Source: Dehalococcoidia bacterium
GTDB taxonomy: Bacteria; Chloroflexota; Dehalococcoidia; GIF9; AB-539-J10
DNA: 13,662 bases
Reading direction: 5' to 3'
Assembly: GCA_023129815.1 (NCBI GenBank)
Contig: JAGMBH010000042.1
Location: forward strand, 1-13,662
Shown here: piece by piece, positions 6,108 through 13,431 of the stretch
Position numbering within the stretch: position 1 is the stretch's first letter
Layout of the letters: every line of letters begins with the position of its first letter
The notes under the pieces: generated by a model
Told to the model about the DNA's origin: nothing
Seen by the model: the letters and a program-made list of their open reading frames with translations, nothing else
Databases searched by the model: none
Made by a program: the position numbers and the translations under genes

Positions 6108-6782
6108 ATGCTAAAGTTTAGCAGAGCTTATTCTATGACCACAAATAGAGAAGTATTCGACCAAATAGCTGAAAGCTGGTATCGGGTAAGACACTGGCCC
6201 CGGTTAAGGAAAGAGCTGGAAGAAATAGCCCAAAGGTGGCAAAGGGGGGAATTGCTTAATGTTGGCTGCGCCCACGGTCCCGACTTCCTCCCTTTCACAC
6301 AGGGCTTCGAACTGTGGGGGATAGATTTCTCTTCACAAATGCTCAAGCAAGCGCAGCGATATTCACTTAAATTCAAATTTTATGTCAACTTAATAGCAGC
6401 TGATATGCTTGCGCTGCCCTTCCCTGACAACACCTTTGATTGGGCAATCGCAGTGGCCGCCTATCACCACATCAAGGGCAAGAACAACAGAGAAAAGGCA
6501 TTTTGTGAATTAAAACGGGTGCTAAAACCGGGAGGTGAAGCTTTTTTGACGGCATGGAATAGAGGACAGCCAAGGTTCTGGCTAAAATCCAAAGAGCAAG
6601 AAGTTCCCTGGAGGCTAAGAGGTAAAACAGTCTACCGTTATTATCACCTCTTCTCCTATGGCGAGTTAAAAAAACTACTCACCCAAGTTGGCTTTGAAAT
6701 TATCACCATCTCTCCCGAGAAATCCTACCACTTCCCCATAAAGAACTTCTCCCGCAATATATGCACCCTAGTGAAGAAATAA
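6108..6782 (+). CDS. Class I SAM methyltransferase of the Trm9/ABH8 (tRNA wobble-uridine) type
   Basis: A 224-residue methyltransferase. Motif I is LLNVGCAHG (49-57), the ribose-binding Asp is D73 in WGIDFS, AADM (97-100) precedes LPFPDNTFD (103-111), and the post-motif is LKPGGEAFLTAW (139-150). Traits of the Trm9 group are the opening VFDQIAESWYRVRHWPR (hFdxIAxxYxxxRxxxWP), the AAYHHI block (118-122; IHH in Trm9) and YRYYHLFSYGELKKLL (176-191). Trm9 methylates the carboxymethyl group of cm5U34 in tRNA to give mcm5U. Divergence from elp3, which makes cm5U, supports the same role here; this remains inferred. The start is uncertain: 6108 gives nine extra residues, while 6135 (MTTNREVFDQIAESW) lies closer to the domain and may be the true start. 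Neither has a strong ribosome site. It converges with the RAYT gene. Confidence 0.85.
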   Translation: MLKFSRAYSMTTNREVFDQIAESWYRVRHWPRLRKELEEIAQRWQRGELLNVGCAHGPDFLPFTQGFELWGIDFSSQMLKQAQRYSLKFKFYVNLIAADMLALPFPDNTFDWAIAVAAYHHIKGKNNREKAFCELKRVLKPGGEAFLTAWNRGQPRFWLKSKEQEVPWRLRGKTVYRYYHLFSYGELKKLLTQVGFEIITISPEKSYHFPIKNFSRNICTLVKK

Positions 6783-6805
6783 GCTTGATATCAATTAGTA
6801 ACCTC

Positions 6806-6881
6806 GTAGGGGCGAGGCTTTAACCTCGACCTGTGGGTATTGTGCGGGTCTAAAGACCCATGCCTACAGACCCACAGCTAC
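6806..6881. repeat. REP pair with nested hairpins
   Basis: It opens GTAGGGGCGAGG (6806) with a CGAGG/CCTCG stem. A nested structure follows: outer CTGTGGGT (6831-6838) with ACCCACAG (6870-6877), inner GGGTCT-AA-AGACCC (6846-6859). It has CTAC at 6864-6867 and 6878-6881. It lies just past the methyltransferase stop and may protect or terminate that transcript. Confidence 0.6.
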
Positions 6882-6955
6882 AATCACAATGCTGTTTTAT
6901 GACCGTAGGACCGAGGCTTCAGCCTCGGTTTGTGGGGCTAAAGCCCCACAGCTAC
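6871..6955 (+). repeat. Left 85-bp direct repeat flanking the RAYT gene (contains a REP pair)
   Basis: It matches 7481-7565 at 81 of 85 positions by eye. It contains GTAG at 6905, the hairpin ACCGAGGCT-TC-AGCCTCGGT, the hairpin TGTGGGGCT-AA-AGCCCCACA and CTAC at 6952-6955. This is a head-to-head REP pair (BIME-like) with the GTAG tetranucleotide outermost on each side. Confidence 0.8.
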
Positions 6956-6983
6956 GTTGTACGGCACACATTGTTTTAGGACA

Positions 6984-7451
6984 CTACATTACCAACTGGG
7001 AAATATCGTCTAGCTGCAACGAGCCTAGATATGGATAATCTGTGAAGTGTTCTACCAGCCCTTTCCTAACGGGATTTTCCAATATGTACCGGGTTACCAC
7101 CAGCGTGGCTTCATCGTCTCTCAGCACACGCTCATAATAGCCCGACTGCCACAACTTGTCATGATAGATACCCTTAAACCAATAACCAGCTTTTTGTTTG
7201 AGCAAGTGGGTAAACCTCCTCATATCAGCCTCAGCCTTTTCGCCTTCTATAAGCAAATGAACATGGTCAGGCATAAAACAATAGGCCCAAATGGAAAAAC
7301 TTTCTTGTTGAGCCAAATCCTTCAGAATTTCAACCGATTTTGTGACAACCTTACCACGGTTAAAATGAGGCTTTAAGTTATGTGAACGTATAGTGATGAA
7401 ATATCGATAATAACCTTGATAAGGGAATCCCTTTAACCTTGGTGGTTTAAT
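6984..7451 (-). CDS. REP-associated tyrosine transposase (RAYT, IS200/HUH type), no canonical start codon
   Basis: The single-strand HUH nuclease domain is recognisable: YFITIRSHN near the N-terminus, the HUH motif in MPDHVHLL (H63, H65, counting from the codon at 7451), LWQSGYYERVLRDDEA (100-115), and RYILENPVRKGLVEHFTDYPYLGS, where the Tyr of RYIL (Y122) is the likely catalytic tyrosine. RAYTs are single-copy, IS200-like enzymes that act on REP hairpins carrying a GTAG tetranucleotide. Both flanks carry such hairpins as 85-bp direct repeats. The homologous frame extends to an ATT codon at 7449-7451 preceded by GAGGTG, with no ATG, GTG or TTG until TTG at 7314-7316, which would delete beta strand 1. 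Either ATT is used, an ATG was lost, or the gene is inactive. The TAG stop lies in a CACTACATT repeat end. Confidence 0.8.
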   Translation of the reverse strand: MKPPRLKGFPYQGYYRYFITIRSHNLKPHFNRGKVVTKSVEILKDLAQQESFSIWAYCFMPDHVHLLIEGEKAEADMRRFTHLLKQKAGYWFKGIYHDKLWQSGYYERVLRDDEATLVVTRYILENPVRKGLVEHFTDYPYLGSLQLDDISQLVM

Positions 7452-7466
7452 ATCTTCACCTCGCCT

Positions 7467-7491
7467 TGTGGGGCTAAAGCCCCACGGCTAC
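7467..7491. repeat. Single REP hairpin just upstream of the RAYT coding region
   Basis: A TGTGGGGCT-AA-AGCCCCACG hairpin followed by GCTAC. It lies about 16 bases before the putative ATT start of the RAYT gene and so within its 5' leader. It could influence RAYT translation or be the enzyme's own binding site. Confidence 0.65.
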
Positions 7492-7565
7492 AATTACAAT
7501 GCTGTTTTATGACCGTAGGACCGAGGCTGAAGCCTCGGTTTGTGGGGCTAAAGCCCCACAGCTAC
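7481..7565 (+). repeat. Right 85-bp direct repeat flanking the RAYT gene (contains a REP pair)
   Basis: This is the counterpart of 6871-6955, 610 bases away and in the same orientation. It has GTAG at 7515-7518, the hairpins ACCGAGGCT-GA-AGCCTCGGT and TGTGGGGCT-AA-AGCCCCACA, and CTAC at 7562-7565. The central TC/GA loop difference keeps the stem intact. Its end leads into a 27-bp imperfect tandem repeat starting GCTACAAATTTG (7561 and 7588). Confidence 0.8.
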
Positions 7566-7588
7566 AAATTTGCTTGTTTATTGGGTGG

Positions 7589-10500
7589 CTACAAATTTGG
7601 TTGCTCACTGGATGGGTCTTGACCCACCTTCGCCTTCTCAGGAAAGCCAGCTTCGACAAGGCCAATGAAAACTTCCACCAGATGGGGATCAAATTGCTTA
7701 CTGGCGCCCTGCCTAAGCTGTTTTATCGCTTTGTCATCACAGAAGGCATCACGATAAGGGCGAGCAGAAGTCATGGCAGTGAAAGCGTCAGCTATAGCCA
7801 GAATACGAGCATCCAAAGGAATGGTCTCGCCTTTAAGCCCCTCAGGGTAGCCAGTGCCATCCCACCTCTCATGGTGATATAAAATGCCAGGTAAACAAGA
7901 AACTAAACTAGGCACATTACCAATAATGTTGGCTCCCAATTTGGGATGAGACTTAATTGCCTCCCATTCCCCAGTAGCGAGTTTTCCCTTCTTGCTCAGT
8001 ATCTTATCAGGAATACCAATCTTACCAATATCATGAAGCAAAGCAGCCGTGCTTACTCTAGATACCTCATCAGGTGACAAGCCAATCGCCTCAGCCAAAG
8101 CCACAGCATAAGTGTTAACCTTCCTGGAATGACCATAAGTATAGTGGTCTTTGGCATCCACTGCTGAGACCAAGGCATAAACAGCGCTTAAGCCGCCTCC
8201 TCTGGCGTTAGCCCCTGCCTCGGTTAGTGGCTCAGATAAAATTTTAGCCGAGAGATAAGTTCGATTGCCGCCGGTGTGCTTAGCATAATAAAGAGCAGTA
8301 TCACTTGCGGTAACCAGCTCACCGGACATCACTCCATCAGAAGGATAGCTAGCCAAACCAATGCTGCAAGTTATGGCAACTTCCTTAGCTTTCATTTCGC
8401 TGGCGAGCTGCTCCCGAACTCTTTCAGCTACCACGTAAGCATCTTCGCCAGACGTCTGAGGCAAAATGACGGTAAATTCATCACCACCATACCGGAAAGC
8501 CTGGTCAGCATTTCTGATAGAGCTCCTGATGATACTACCTATTTGGTCCAGAAGCTCATCGCCAGCAGGGTGTCCATATATATCGTTGTAGGTCTTAAAG
8601 TTATCGAGGTCGAGCATAAACAAGGAGAATACATTACCATAGCGGGAATGCCGGGTAATCTCCTCTTTGAGCCGCTCTTCAAAATGGCGGCGGTTAAATA
8701 GCCCGGTGAGCTCATCAATCCGAGCCCTCTGCTCCGCTCTGGCATAAAGCTGGGAGTTCTCAATAGGCGTGGCAATCTGCAAAGCCAAATGCTCCAGAAG
8801 TCGTATTTGCCCGGGGTTATAGGCAGCAACTCGGCGACTGGCCACAGTCAAGCTGCCGATACCCTCACCCCTGACAACCAAGGGCAGGTAAACAATAGAG
8901 CGAATTCCCCGTCTCAGATGATGCTCTCCAGTCCAGAATCTCTTGTGTCGTTCCAAATTGGCTTCATATAATGGTTTTTCCTCCCTGGCCACCCACTCAG
9001 TAGCTGTGCCCGAAAGCGGTATCCTCTCCCCTGCTTGCCACGCTGAACCTATAGTGCTAGTTAGAGCTAAGAAACGAAGCTCAAATCCTTCAATCAAAGC
9101 AATTGTGCCCCAGTCAACATCAACCACCTTCTTTAGCTCCTGAGCAAAACCTTCAAATATCTCCTTGATGTTCATACTTGAGGTTACAATCGTGGTTAAA
9201 CGATTGACAAGGGTTAATTCTCTGTCTTGCTGTTCCAATTGCTCATGGATATATTCTTTTTCCATGCCCGCTGCCACCTGGCCGGCAATGGACTCCATTA
9301 AATCAATCTCTTCAACGCAATAAAACTTCCCATTTCGCTTGTTGCCCACCGCCAAAATAGCCACAAGCTCACCCTTATTTATTAAAGGAACGAATATTTC
9401 TACTTTTGCCGATTGAATATCTTCTTTTTCCCCTTGCCACAGACCTTGAAATTCGGGGAGGATGCTGAGGTTCCTTTCAGGTAGCGCTTGAGCCTCTCGC
9501 TTCAGCCAAGTTACAACAGGGCTATCATGCCTCAACTTCAACTTCGCCATAGGATTATCTTCCACAGGAGGGTAGCCAAATCGGGCAGCAAAATCTCCAC
9601 TTTCACTTTGGGGTAAAAGCAGGCAGGCTTTCTGGCAATCAACCGATTGAGAAAGCAAGGACACAAGTTGGCTGCCAAACTGTTCCAGGGTGGGGATACT
9701 GTATATTTTGGCGATAAAGTCATGTAATCTGTGCCGGGGCTCAATTCTCTCACCGTAGAAGACTCGATCCATTCTCCCAAAAATTTTGCTACGCACTCGA
9801 TACCAACAAACGGCAGCTACCGCGAGTGTGCCCAACATGGCAATAATAATGATAGGAAAGCCTAGCTCTAAGCCAAACGCTTTTAGGAGCAAGAGAAGCC
9901 AGACAAAAAAGGTAACAACAAGGAAGGCAGCCATGCCGCTGAAACTCAGCGCCTCACGGAGAACAACTCTGACATCCAGCAGGCGGTGGGCTACAACGGT
10001 ATAGGTTAAGATGCAGGCCAAGAGAAGATTGCCAACATGGGCTAAGGGATATTGCGCCCCAAAGGGGGCAAGGGAGATGGAGGCGATTGCAATTAGCGTG
10101 AACACTCCGAGGAACAAATAAAGAACTTGGTTGCGCTCTAGCGGGTCAGCTGAAATTCTGACCTTTCGCAGCAGAGAATAGAAGTCTCTAATGAGCAGAG
10201 GGGTGGCCAGAGCAATCATGAGAATAAACCACTTACCATACTGAACGTGTATGCCACTAATAGTAACTTCGATGCCTTGTGGAATATAGCCCAGTATAGC
10301 CAGGGCAACAGTGCCTATTGCGATAAGGTAACCGACTGGTATCTTGAATGGTCGAGTCGAATAAAAGGAACATAGAAAGTAGTGGAATTGTATTATCGAC
10401 CACATGCCTAAGCTAAGGATAACCCCAACCGTGAGGCGGTGGTTCTGTATGAAGAAACCGCTTCGGCTAAAGACATCAAGTGCACTCCAGAGCATGGCAG

Positions 10501-10621
10501 AAATCAAGAATAGAAGGAAAAGCTGTTGTCTCTTCTGCCAGGGGCGATTAACCAGCAGAATAACAAGTAGCGGAATATAGGCAATGGTGGCGATTAGCGG
10601 GATTAAGGCATAAATATTCAT
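7589..10621 (-). CDS. Membrane receptor with GAF-like, GGDEF and HD-GYP domains (cyclic di-GMP turnover)
   Basis: A 1010-residue protein. Residues 1-270 form about seven to eight membrane segments, like the 7TM input region of sensor kinases. Two GAF-like regions follow (about 305-455 and 480-625), joined by a helical linker (455-475). The GGDEF domain starts at DELTGLFNRR (636-645), with FMLDLDNFKTYND (668-680), the signature RYGGDEF (710-716) and an RxxD inhibitory site (R703-D706). The HD-GYP domain has HSRKV (831-835), HDIGKIGIPDKIL (863-875) and HHERWDGTGYP (916-926). GGDEF enzymes make cyclic di-GMP and HD-GYP enzymes hydrolyse it; all signature residues of both are present, so it may be bifunctional. 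The start at 10621 has a weak GAAGG site. The TAG stop is formed by a repeated GCTACAAATTTG sequence. No other cyclic di-GMP gene is adjacent. Confidence 0.93.
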   Translation of the reverse strand: MNIYALIPLIATIAYIPLLVILLVNRPWQKRQQLFLLFLISAMLWSALDVFSRSGFFIQNHRLTVGVILSLGMWSIIQFHYFLCSFYSTRPFKIPVGYLIAIGTVALAILGYIPQGIEVTISGIHVQYGKWFILMIALATPLLIRDFYSLLRKVRISADPLERNQVLYLFLGVFTLIAIASISLAPFGAQYPLAHVGNLLLACILTYTVVAHRLLDVRVVLREALSFSGMAAFLVVTFFVWLLLLLKAFGLELGFPIIIIAMLGTLAVAAVCWYRVRSKIFGRMDRVFYGERIEPRHRLHDFIAKIYSIPTLEQFGSQLVSLLSQSVDCQKACLLLPQSESGDFAARFGYPPVEDNPMAKLKLRHDSPVVTWLKREAQALPERNLSILPEFQGLWQGEKEDIQSAKVEIFVPLINKGELVAILAVGNKRNGKFYCVEEIDLMESIAGQVAAGMEKEYIHEQLEQQDRELTLVNRLTTIVTSSMNIKEIFEGFAQELKKVVDVDWGTIALIEGFELRFLALTSTIGSAWQAGERIPLSGTATEWVAREEKPLYEANLERHKRFWTGEHHLRRGIRSIVYLPLVVRGEGIGSLTVASRRVAAYNPGQIRLLEHLALQIATPIENSQLYARAEQRARIDELTGLFNRRHFEERLKEEITRHSRYGNVFSLFMLDLDNFKTYNDIYGHPAGDELLDQIGSIIRSSIRNADQAFRYGGDEFTVILPQTSGEDAYVVAERVREQLASEMKAKEVAITCSIGLASYPSDGVMSGELVTASDTALYYAKHTGGNRTYLSAKILSEPLTEAGANARGGGLSAVYALVSAVDAKDHYTYGHSRKVNTYAVALAEAIGLSPDEVSRVSTAALLHDIGKIGIPDKILSKKGKLATGEWEAIKSHPKLGANIIGNVPSLVSCLPGILYHHERWDGTGYPEGLKGETIPLDARILAIADAFTAMTSARPYRDAFCDDKAIKQLRQGASKQFDPHLVEVFIGLVEAGFPEKAKVGQDPSSEQPNL

Positions 10622-10632
10622 CGCCTTCAGTT

Positions 10633-10758
10633 TGTCATTCTGAGCCCTTCGCCTCTTGTCACTCTGAGCGTAGCGAAGAATCTCACGCCGCTTAGCACAG
10701 CGTCTAGAGACCCTTCATTGTCCCTTCGCTGTGCTCAGGGCTTCGGTTCAGGGTGACA
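10633..10758. repeat. CTGAG-family repeats directly upstream of the GGDEF/HD-GYP gene
   Basis: TGTCATTCTGAG occurs at 10633 and TGTCACTCTGAG at 10657, and the block closes with TTCAGGGTGACA near 10747-10758. It therefore has TGTCA/TGACA inverted ends like the copy between elp3 and the methyltransferase. It begins 11 bases before the ATG, so the gene's leader lies in the repeat. Confidence 0.6.
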
Positions 10759-10836
10759 AATAAACAACTCTACAAGGCTATTATTGATATAAATGTGCAA
10801 GCTGTCAAGGGAGACTAAAGTAATGCAAAAAGATTC

Positions 10837-10927
10837 GTAGCGCAGGGGCTTGTCCCCCAAATGTTCCTCACCAAATAAGGGGCGGACAGGAGCCCCCATG
10901 ATTGCCGAGGACAAGCCTCGGCACTAC
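10837..10927. repeat. REP pair sharing its core with the element inside elp3
   Basis: It starts GTAGCGCAGGGGCTTGTCCCC and ends GCCGAGG-ACAAG-CCTCGGCACTAC. The hairpins are AGGGG-CTTGT-CCCC and GCCGAGG/CCTCGGC. It is the intergenic relative of 4653-4718. Confidence 0.65.
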
Positions 10928-10943
10928 ATTTGCAGATAACATT

Positions 10944-11004
10944 GTAGTGCGAGGCTTCAGCCTCGTGCCCGCTAGCGATGCACGACCCTAAAGGGTCATA
11001 CTAC
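10944..11004. repeat. REP pair, GTAGTGCGAGGC type
   Basis: It opens GTAGTGCGAGGCT-TC-AGCCTCG and closes ACGACCCT-AA-AGGGTCAT, then ACTAC. Read on the other strand it matches the copy at 12869-12930, including the spacer around GCATCGCTA. Confidence 0.7.
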
Positions 11005-11108
11005 ATTTATGAGATTGCCACGCTTCGCTCGCAATGACAAAAGGAGAGGGCGAGGCTACCCCGTGTAGTAATCTTCGCTACTACACAGGGCTAAAGCCCC
11101 GCCCCTGC
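11005..11108. repeat. Mixed repeat debris downstream of the GH3 gene
   Basis: A short CTGAG-family piece (GAGATTGCCACGCTTCGCTC...GCAATGACA, 11011-11039) is followed by a hairpin with an 8-bp stem GTGTAGTA/TACTACAC (11063-11086) and GGGCT-AA-AGCCC (11088-11099). These are partial REP units. Any transcript end for the GH3 gene probably falls here. Confidence 0.5.
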
Positions 11109-11130
11109 GACTCTCACTAGTAGACTCAGT

Positions 11131-12801
11131 TCACCGAGTTGCGGCTCGCGCTACTTCAGTTGCCGACACAACTTCTACTTCAACTCTAGGAGATCCCAGC
11201 ATAGAAAGTATCTCGTCAGAGGGATTTATATGAGGTGGCTTTATATGACCCAAATCGGCGCCTTCAGCCTGCCGCTGGGAGATATAACTGGCAAAGGCGC
11301 CTTGGGGAAGCAAAGTAACTTGTATTGGTTTTAAGCCAAGCATACCTTCCATGTCGCCCATGGTTTTGTAAAAATTATAGTCATATACTGTATCCAATTT
11401 CTTGAATTGCTCATACACTGCTGCTGCCACGCCTTGCTCGCTGGCGATATAGCCCTCCTTGAGCTCAAGGGAAAGATGCAATGCCCCTCTATCATTAATC
11501 ATTTCCTTGCGTGCTGTCCAGTCTACGTAGGGAATTCCAGTGTTCTGAATTGCCTGCCAGATTAGTTTCTCTGTCAGCCGACCAAAACCAGGAATCTCAA
11601 TAAGGTCGTCAGCTCGTCTTTCAAATACCATTTGTGGAATATCAATGTTAAGTTTCTCATTTCGCAACGAAGTTATTCTGACCATATCACCAACTCTATA
11701 TCTGGTCAGAATTCCACCATGGAGGTTGGTGATGAGTATCTCATAATTCTCACCAGCTTTCACCTCATCCAGCAAAACCGTTTTCGGCTGGTATGAATGG
11801 TCCAATTGCCATTTGGACCATTCTCTTTCGGGGATGAACTCATAGAAGTTCAGGTTAGGGATAAAGGTCATTCCCTCATAATCCCAGGTCTGCATGGCAC
11901 AAACGCCGCCTTCAGTGCCACAATATAGCTCGAGCAGCGGTTTTCCCCATAACTCCGTTAATTTTTCCTTGAAGACCGCGCTGTCCGTGCCGCCACCAGC
12001 AATCCACTTGATTGACCACAGGTCTCTGGGTAACATAGCACGGCGAGCCAACTTGCTCTTGATTAGTGCCTTGGTGACGCGGAAAAGCGCTTTGGGATGA
12101 GACAGCAGCGGGCGAATATTTCTCTTTCCCGAGTGTTGTTTGAACTGTTCTCCTATGGTAGCCAGGACAGATGGTAATCCTCCCAGACCATCGAGCCCTC
12201 GATACATAGCCTCTTTGAGGCCGGCCCTTGACCTTGCCTCAAAAGACATTCCTTCAGCGTTAGAAGGCAACAAATCATAGTTAACCACCTGACGAGCTAT
12301 GGATAGACCCATGCCCGACCCATATTCCGGAGGCCCCATGATGGATAGTACCTTCTGATGCTCTCTAAGCCCGGAGGTATCACCTCTCCTATCGCAGCTA
12401 GCACACAACATGATGGCGCCACCTATCTTCTCATATTCGCAGATGAAATTTTCAGAAAAAGGCACCCATTTTACAGGATATTCCCCAGTCCTGCCTGAAG
12501 TCCTTACCCACTTGGCAACTTTGGCCGGCAATACATCCTCCCTCTTCTCCGCAAGCTCGGGAAGGTAATCGCCGTAGGTAGTTAATGGCACTTGCTCACG
12601 GAATTCTTCCACAGTGGTGGGCATAGCACCTCGCATCACCTTTCTCCCCAGCTCACAATTCTTTAGTAGCTCAATCTGCTCCAGCAGCAATCGTTTCTGG
12701 ATATCCATAAACTGCTCTAAACTGAGGTCAATAAAGCCACAGCACATCTGCCATAGCTCCTCTTTTCTGCCCTGACGCAATAAATCAATCGGCCTGGTCA
12801 T
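11131..12801 (-). CDS. GH3-family acyl-adenylating enzyme
   Basis: A 556-residue member of the GH3 branch of the ANL adenylating superfamily. Plant GH3 enzymes activate a carboxylate such as jasmonate or indole-acetate with ATP and join it to an amino acid; bacterial members are poorly known. The ATP P-loop-like motif is TSGRTGEYPVKWVP (101-114, versus the usual SSGTTxGKxKxxP, so Thr-to-Arg at 104 and Lys-to-Tyr at 108). The second motif is YCGTEGG (293-299, with Tyr and Glu conserved), the third is RYRVGD (367-372), and MVFERRADD (391-399) follows. A C-terminal swivel domain begins near EIPGFGRL and ends in a basic ATEVARAATR tail. The start at 12801 is supported by AGGAGGT about six bases upstream. 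No carrier protein, thioesterase or synthase gene is close, so substrate and product are unknown. Confidence 0.88.
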   Translation of the reverse strand: MTRPIDLLRQGRKEELWQMCCGFIDLSLEQFMDIQKRLLLEQIELLKNCELGRKVMRGAMPTTVEEFREQVPLTTYGDYLPELAEKREDVLPAKVAKWVRTSGRTGEYPVKWVPFSENFICEYEKIGGAIMLCASCDRRGDTSGLREHQKVLSIMGPPEYGSGMGLSIARQVVNYDLLPSNAEGMSFEARSRAGLKEAMYRGLDGLGGLPSVLATIGEQFKQHSGKRNIRPLLSHPKALFRVTKALIKSKLARRAMLPRDLWSIKWIAGGGTDSAVFKEKLTELWGKPLLELYCGTEGGVCAMQTWDYEGMTFIPNLNFYEFIPEREWSKWQLDHSYQPKTVLLDEVKAGENYEILITNLHGGILTRYRVGDMVRITSLRNEKLNIDIPQMVFERRADDLIEIPGFGRLTEKLIWQAIQNTGIPYVDWTARKEMINDRGALHLSLELKEGYIASEQGVAAAVYEQFKKLDTVYDYNFYKTMGDMEGMLGLKPIQVTLLPQGAFASYISQRQAEGADLGHIKPPHINPSDEILSMLGSPRVEVEVVSATEVARAATR

Positions 12802-12821
12802 AGTTGCACCTCCTACTAAAT

Positions 12822-12948
12822 TTGAGGCTATTCATTTCATTCCTCTAAGACGCATCTGTTTTCCTAACGTAGTGCGACCCTTCAGGGTCGTGCATCGCTA
12901 ACCGGGCATGAGGCTAAAGCCTCGCACTACGTTTTTGAACAGCCTCAA
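12822..12948. mobile_element. MITE-like element containing a REP pair (copy 2), upstream of the GH3 gene
   Basis: Terminal inverted repeats TTGAGGCTATTCA (12822-12834) and TGAACAGCCTCAA (12936-12948) match at 12 of 13 positions. The REP core runs from GTAGTGCGACCC (12869) to CGCACTAC (12930). The ends share GAGGCYGTT with copies at 4067-4206 and 13443-13539. It lies only about 20 bases upstream of the GH3 start, so the GH3 promoter is either inside it or beyond it. Confidence 0.65.
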
Positions 12949-13076
12949 TTATTAGCTTGAAGACACTATGACAGGCCTTAGGCTAGGTTGGGAAGTGATT
13001 ATGTTCTAGAAGATAGTTCTATTTGAAGCTGTGAAAAGTGTGACTGAGGAGAAAATGTGAGGAGATAGCGAGGTTT

Positions 13077-13397
13077 TTAACCGCTCTTGTCTTTTTGGGA
13101 GCTGCCCAGGGCTTGTAACCTCTGGCTTAACTGCTCGAATTCCTTATCCTTAGGCTGCTTGCCCAATTCCAGCCCATAGCTAATGAAGAACTCCAGGAAA
13201 TTACGCAATAGCTCTTTCGTTCCTTCCTGAAACTGGCGAAACTCTTCTCTGGTTACCAAGTCCTGTTTCTTGCTTTCCTCTTTCAATTGGTTATCAATGA
13301 GAAAATCAATGAACTCGGAACGACCCAGGTCACCACGATTGGCATCTATCTTTTTCACCAGTTCAGCATCCACTATCAGCATTCTTTTTTCAGACAT
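13077..13397 (-). CDS. Ribbon-helix-helix (CopG/Arc-like) protein with a helical C-terminal extension
   Basis: A 106-residue protein. Residues 5-40 fit a ribbon-helix-helix DNA-binding fold: a beta strand RMLIVDAELV, a helix VKKIDANRG, then DLGRSEFIDFLIDNQLKE, where the GRSEFI turn matches the SRSEFI signature of CopG proteins. Residues 45-100 are charged and helical (QDLVTREEFRQFQEGTKELL...FEQLSQRLQAL), probably a coiled coil or partner-binding region. Such proteins act as dimeric repressors and are often antitoxins, but no toxin-like gene is adjacent; the 128 bases downstream (12949-13076) hold no frame. The ATG at 13395-13397 has AAAGGAG seven bases upstream. Copies of the MITE-like element flank the gene on both sides. 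What it regulates is unknown; autoregulation is the usual pattern. Confidence 0.75.
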   Translation of the reverse strand: MSEKRMLIVDAELVKKIDANRGDLGRSEFIDFLIDNQLKEESKKQDLVTREEFRQFQEGTKELLRNFLEFFISYGLELGKQPKDKEFEQLSQRLQALGSSQKDKSG

Positions 13398-13431
13398 GTA
13401 ACGCTCCTTTCAAATCATGATACCCCTACAT

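Noticed and set aside
6806..7566. Possible CRISPR array because of repeated palindromic units
   Set aside because: The spacing is irregular, the units are paired hairpins with GTAG ends, there are no uniform spacers and no cas genes. The REP/RAYT explanation fits.
13077..13397. Toxin-antitoxin pair built on the ribbon-helix-helix protein
   Set aside because: No toxin-like frame lies within the adjacent 128 downstream bases or upstream before the MITE-like element.
13414..13421. ATCATGAT palindrome upstream of the ribbon-helix-helix gene as an operator
   Set aside because: Eight bases is too short to separate from chance without a second copy.
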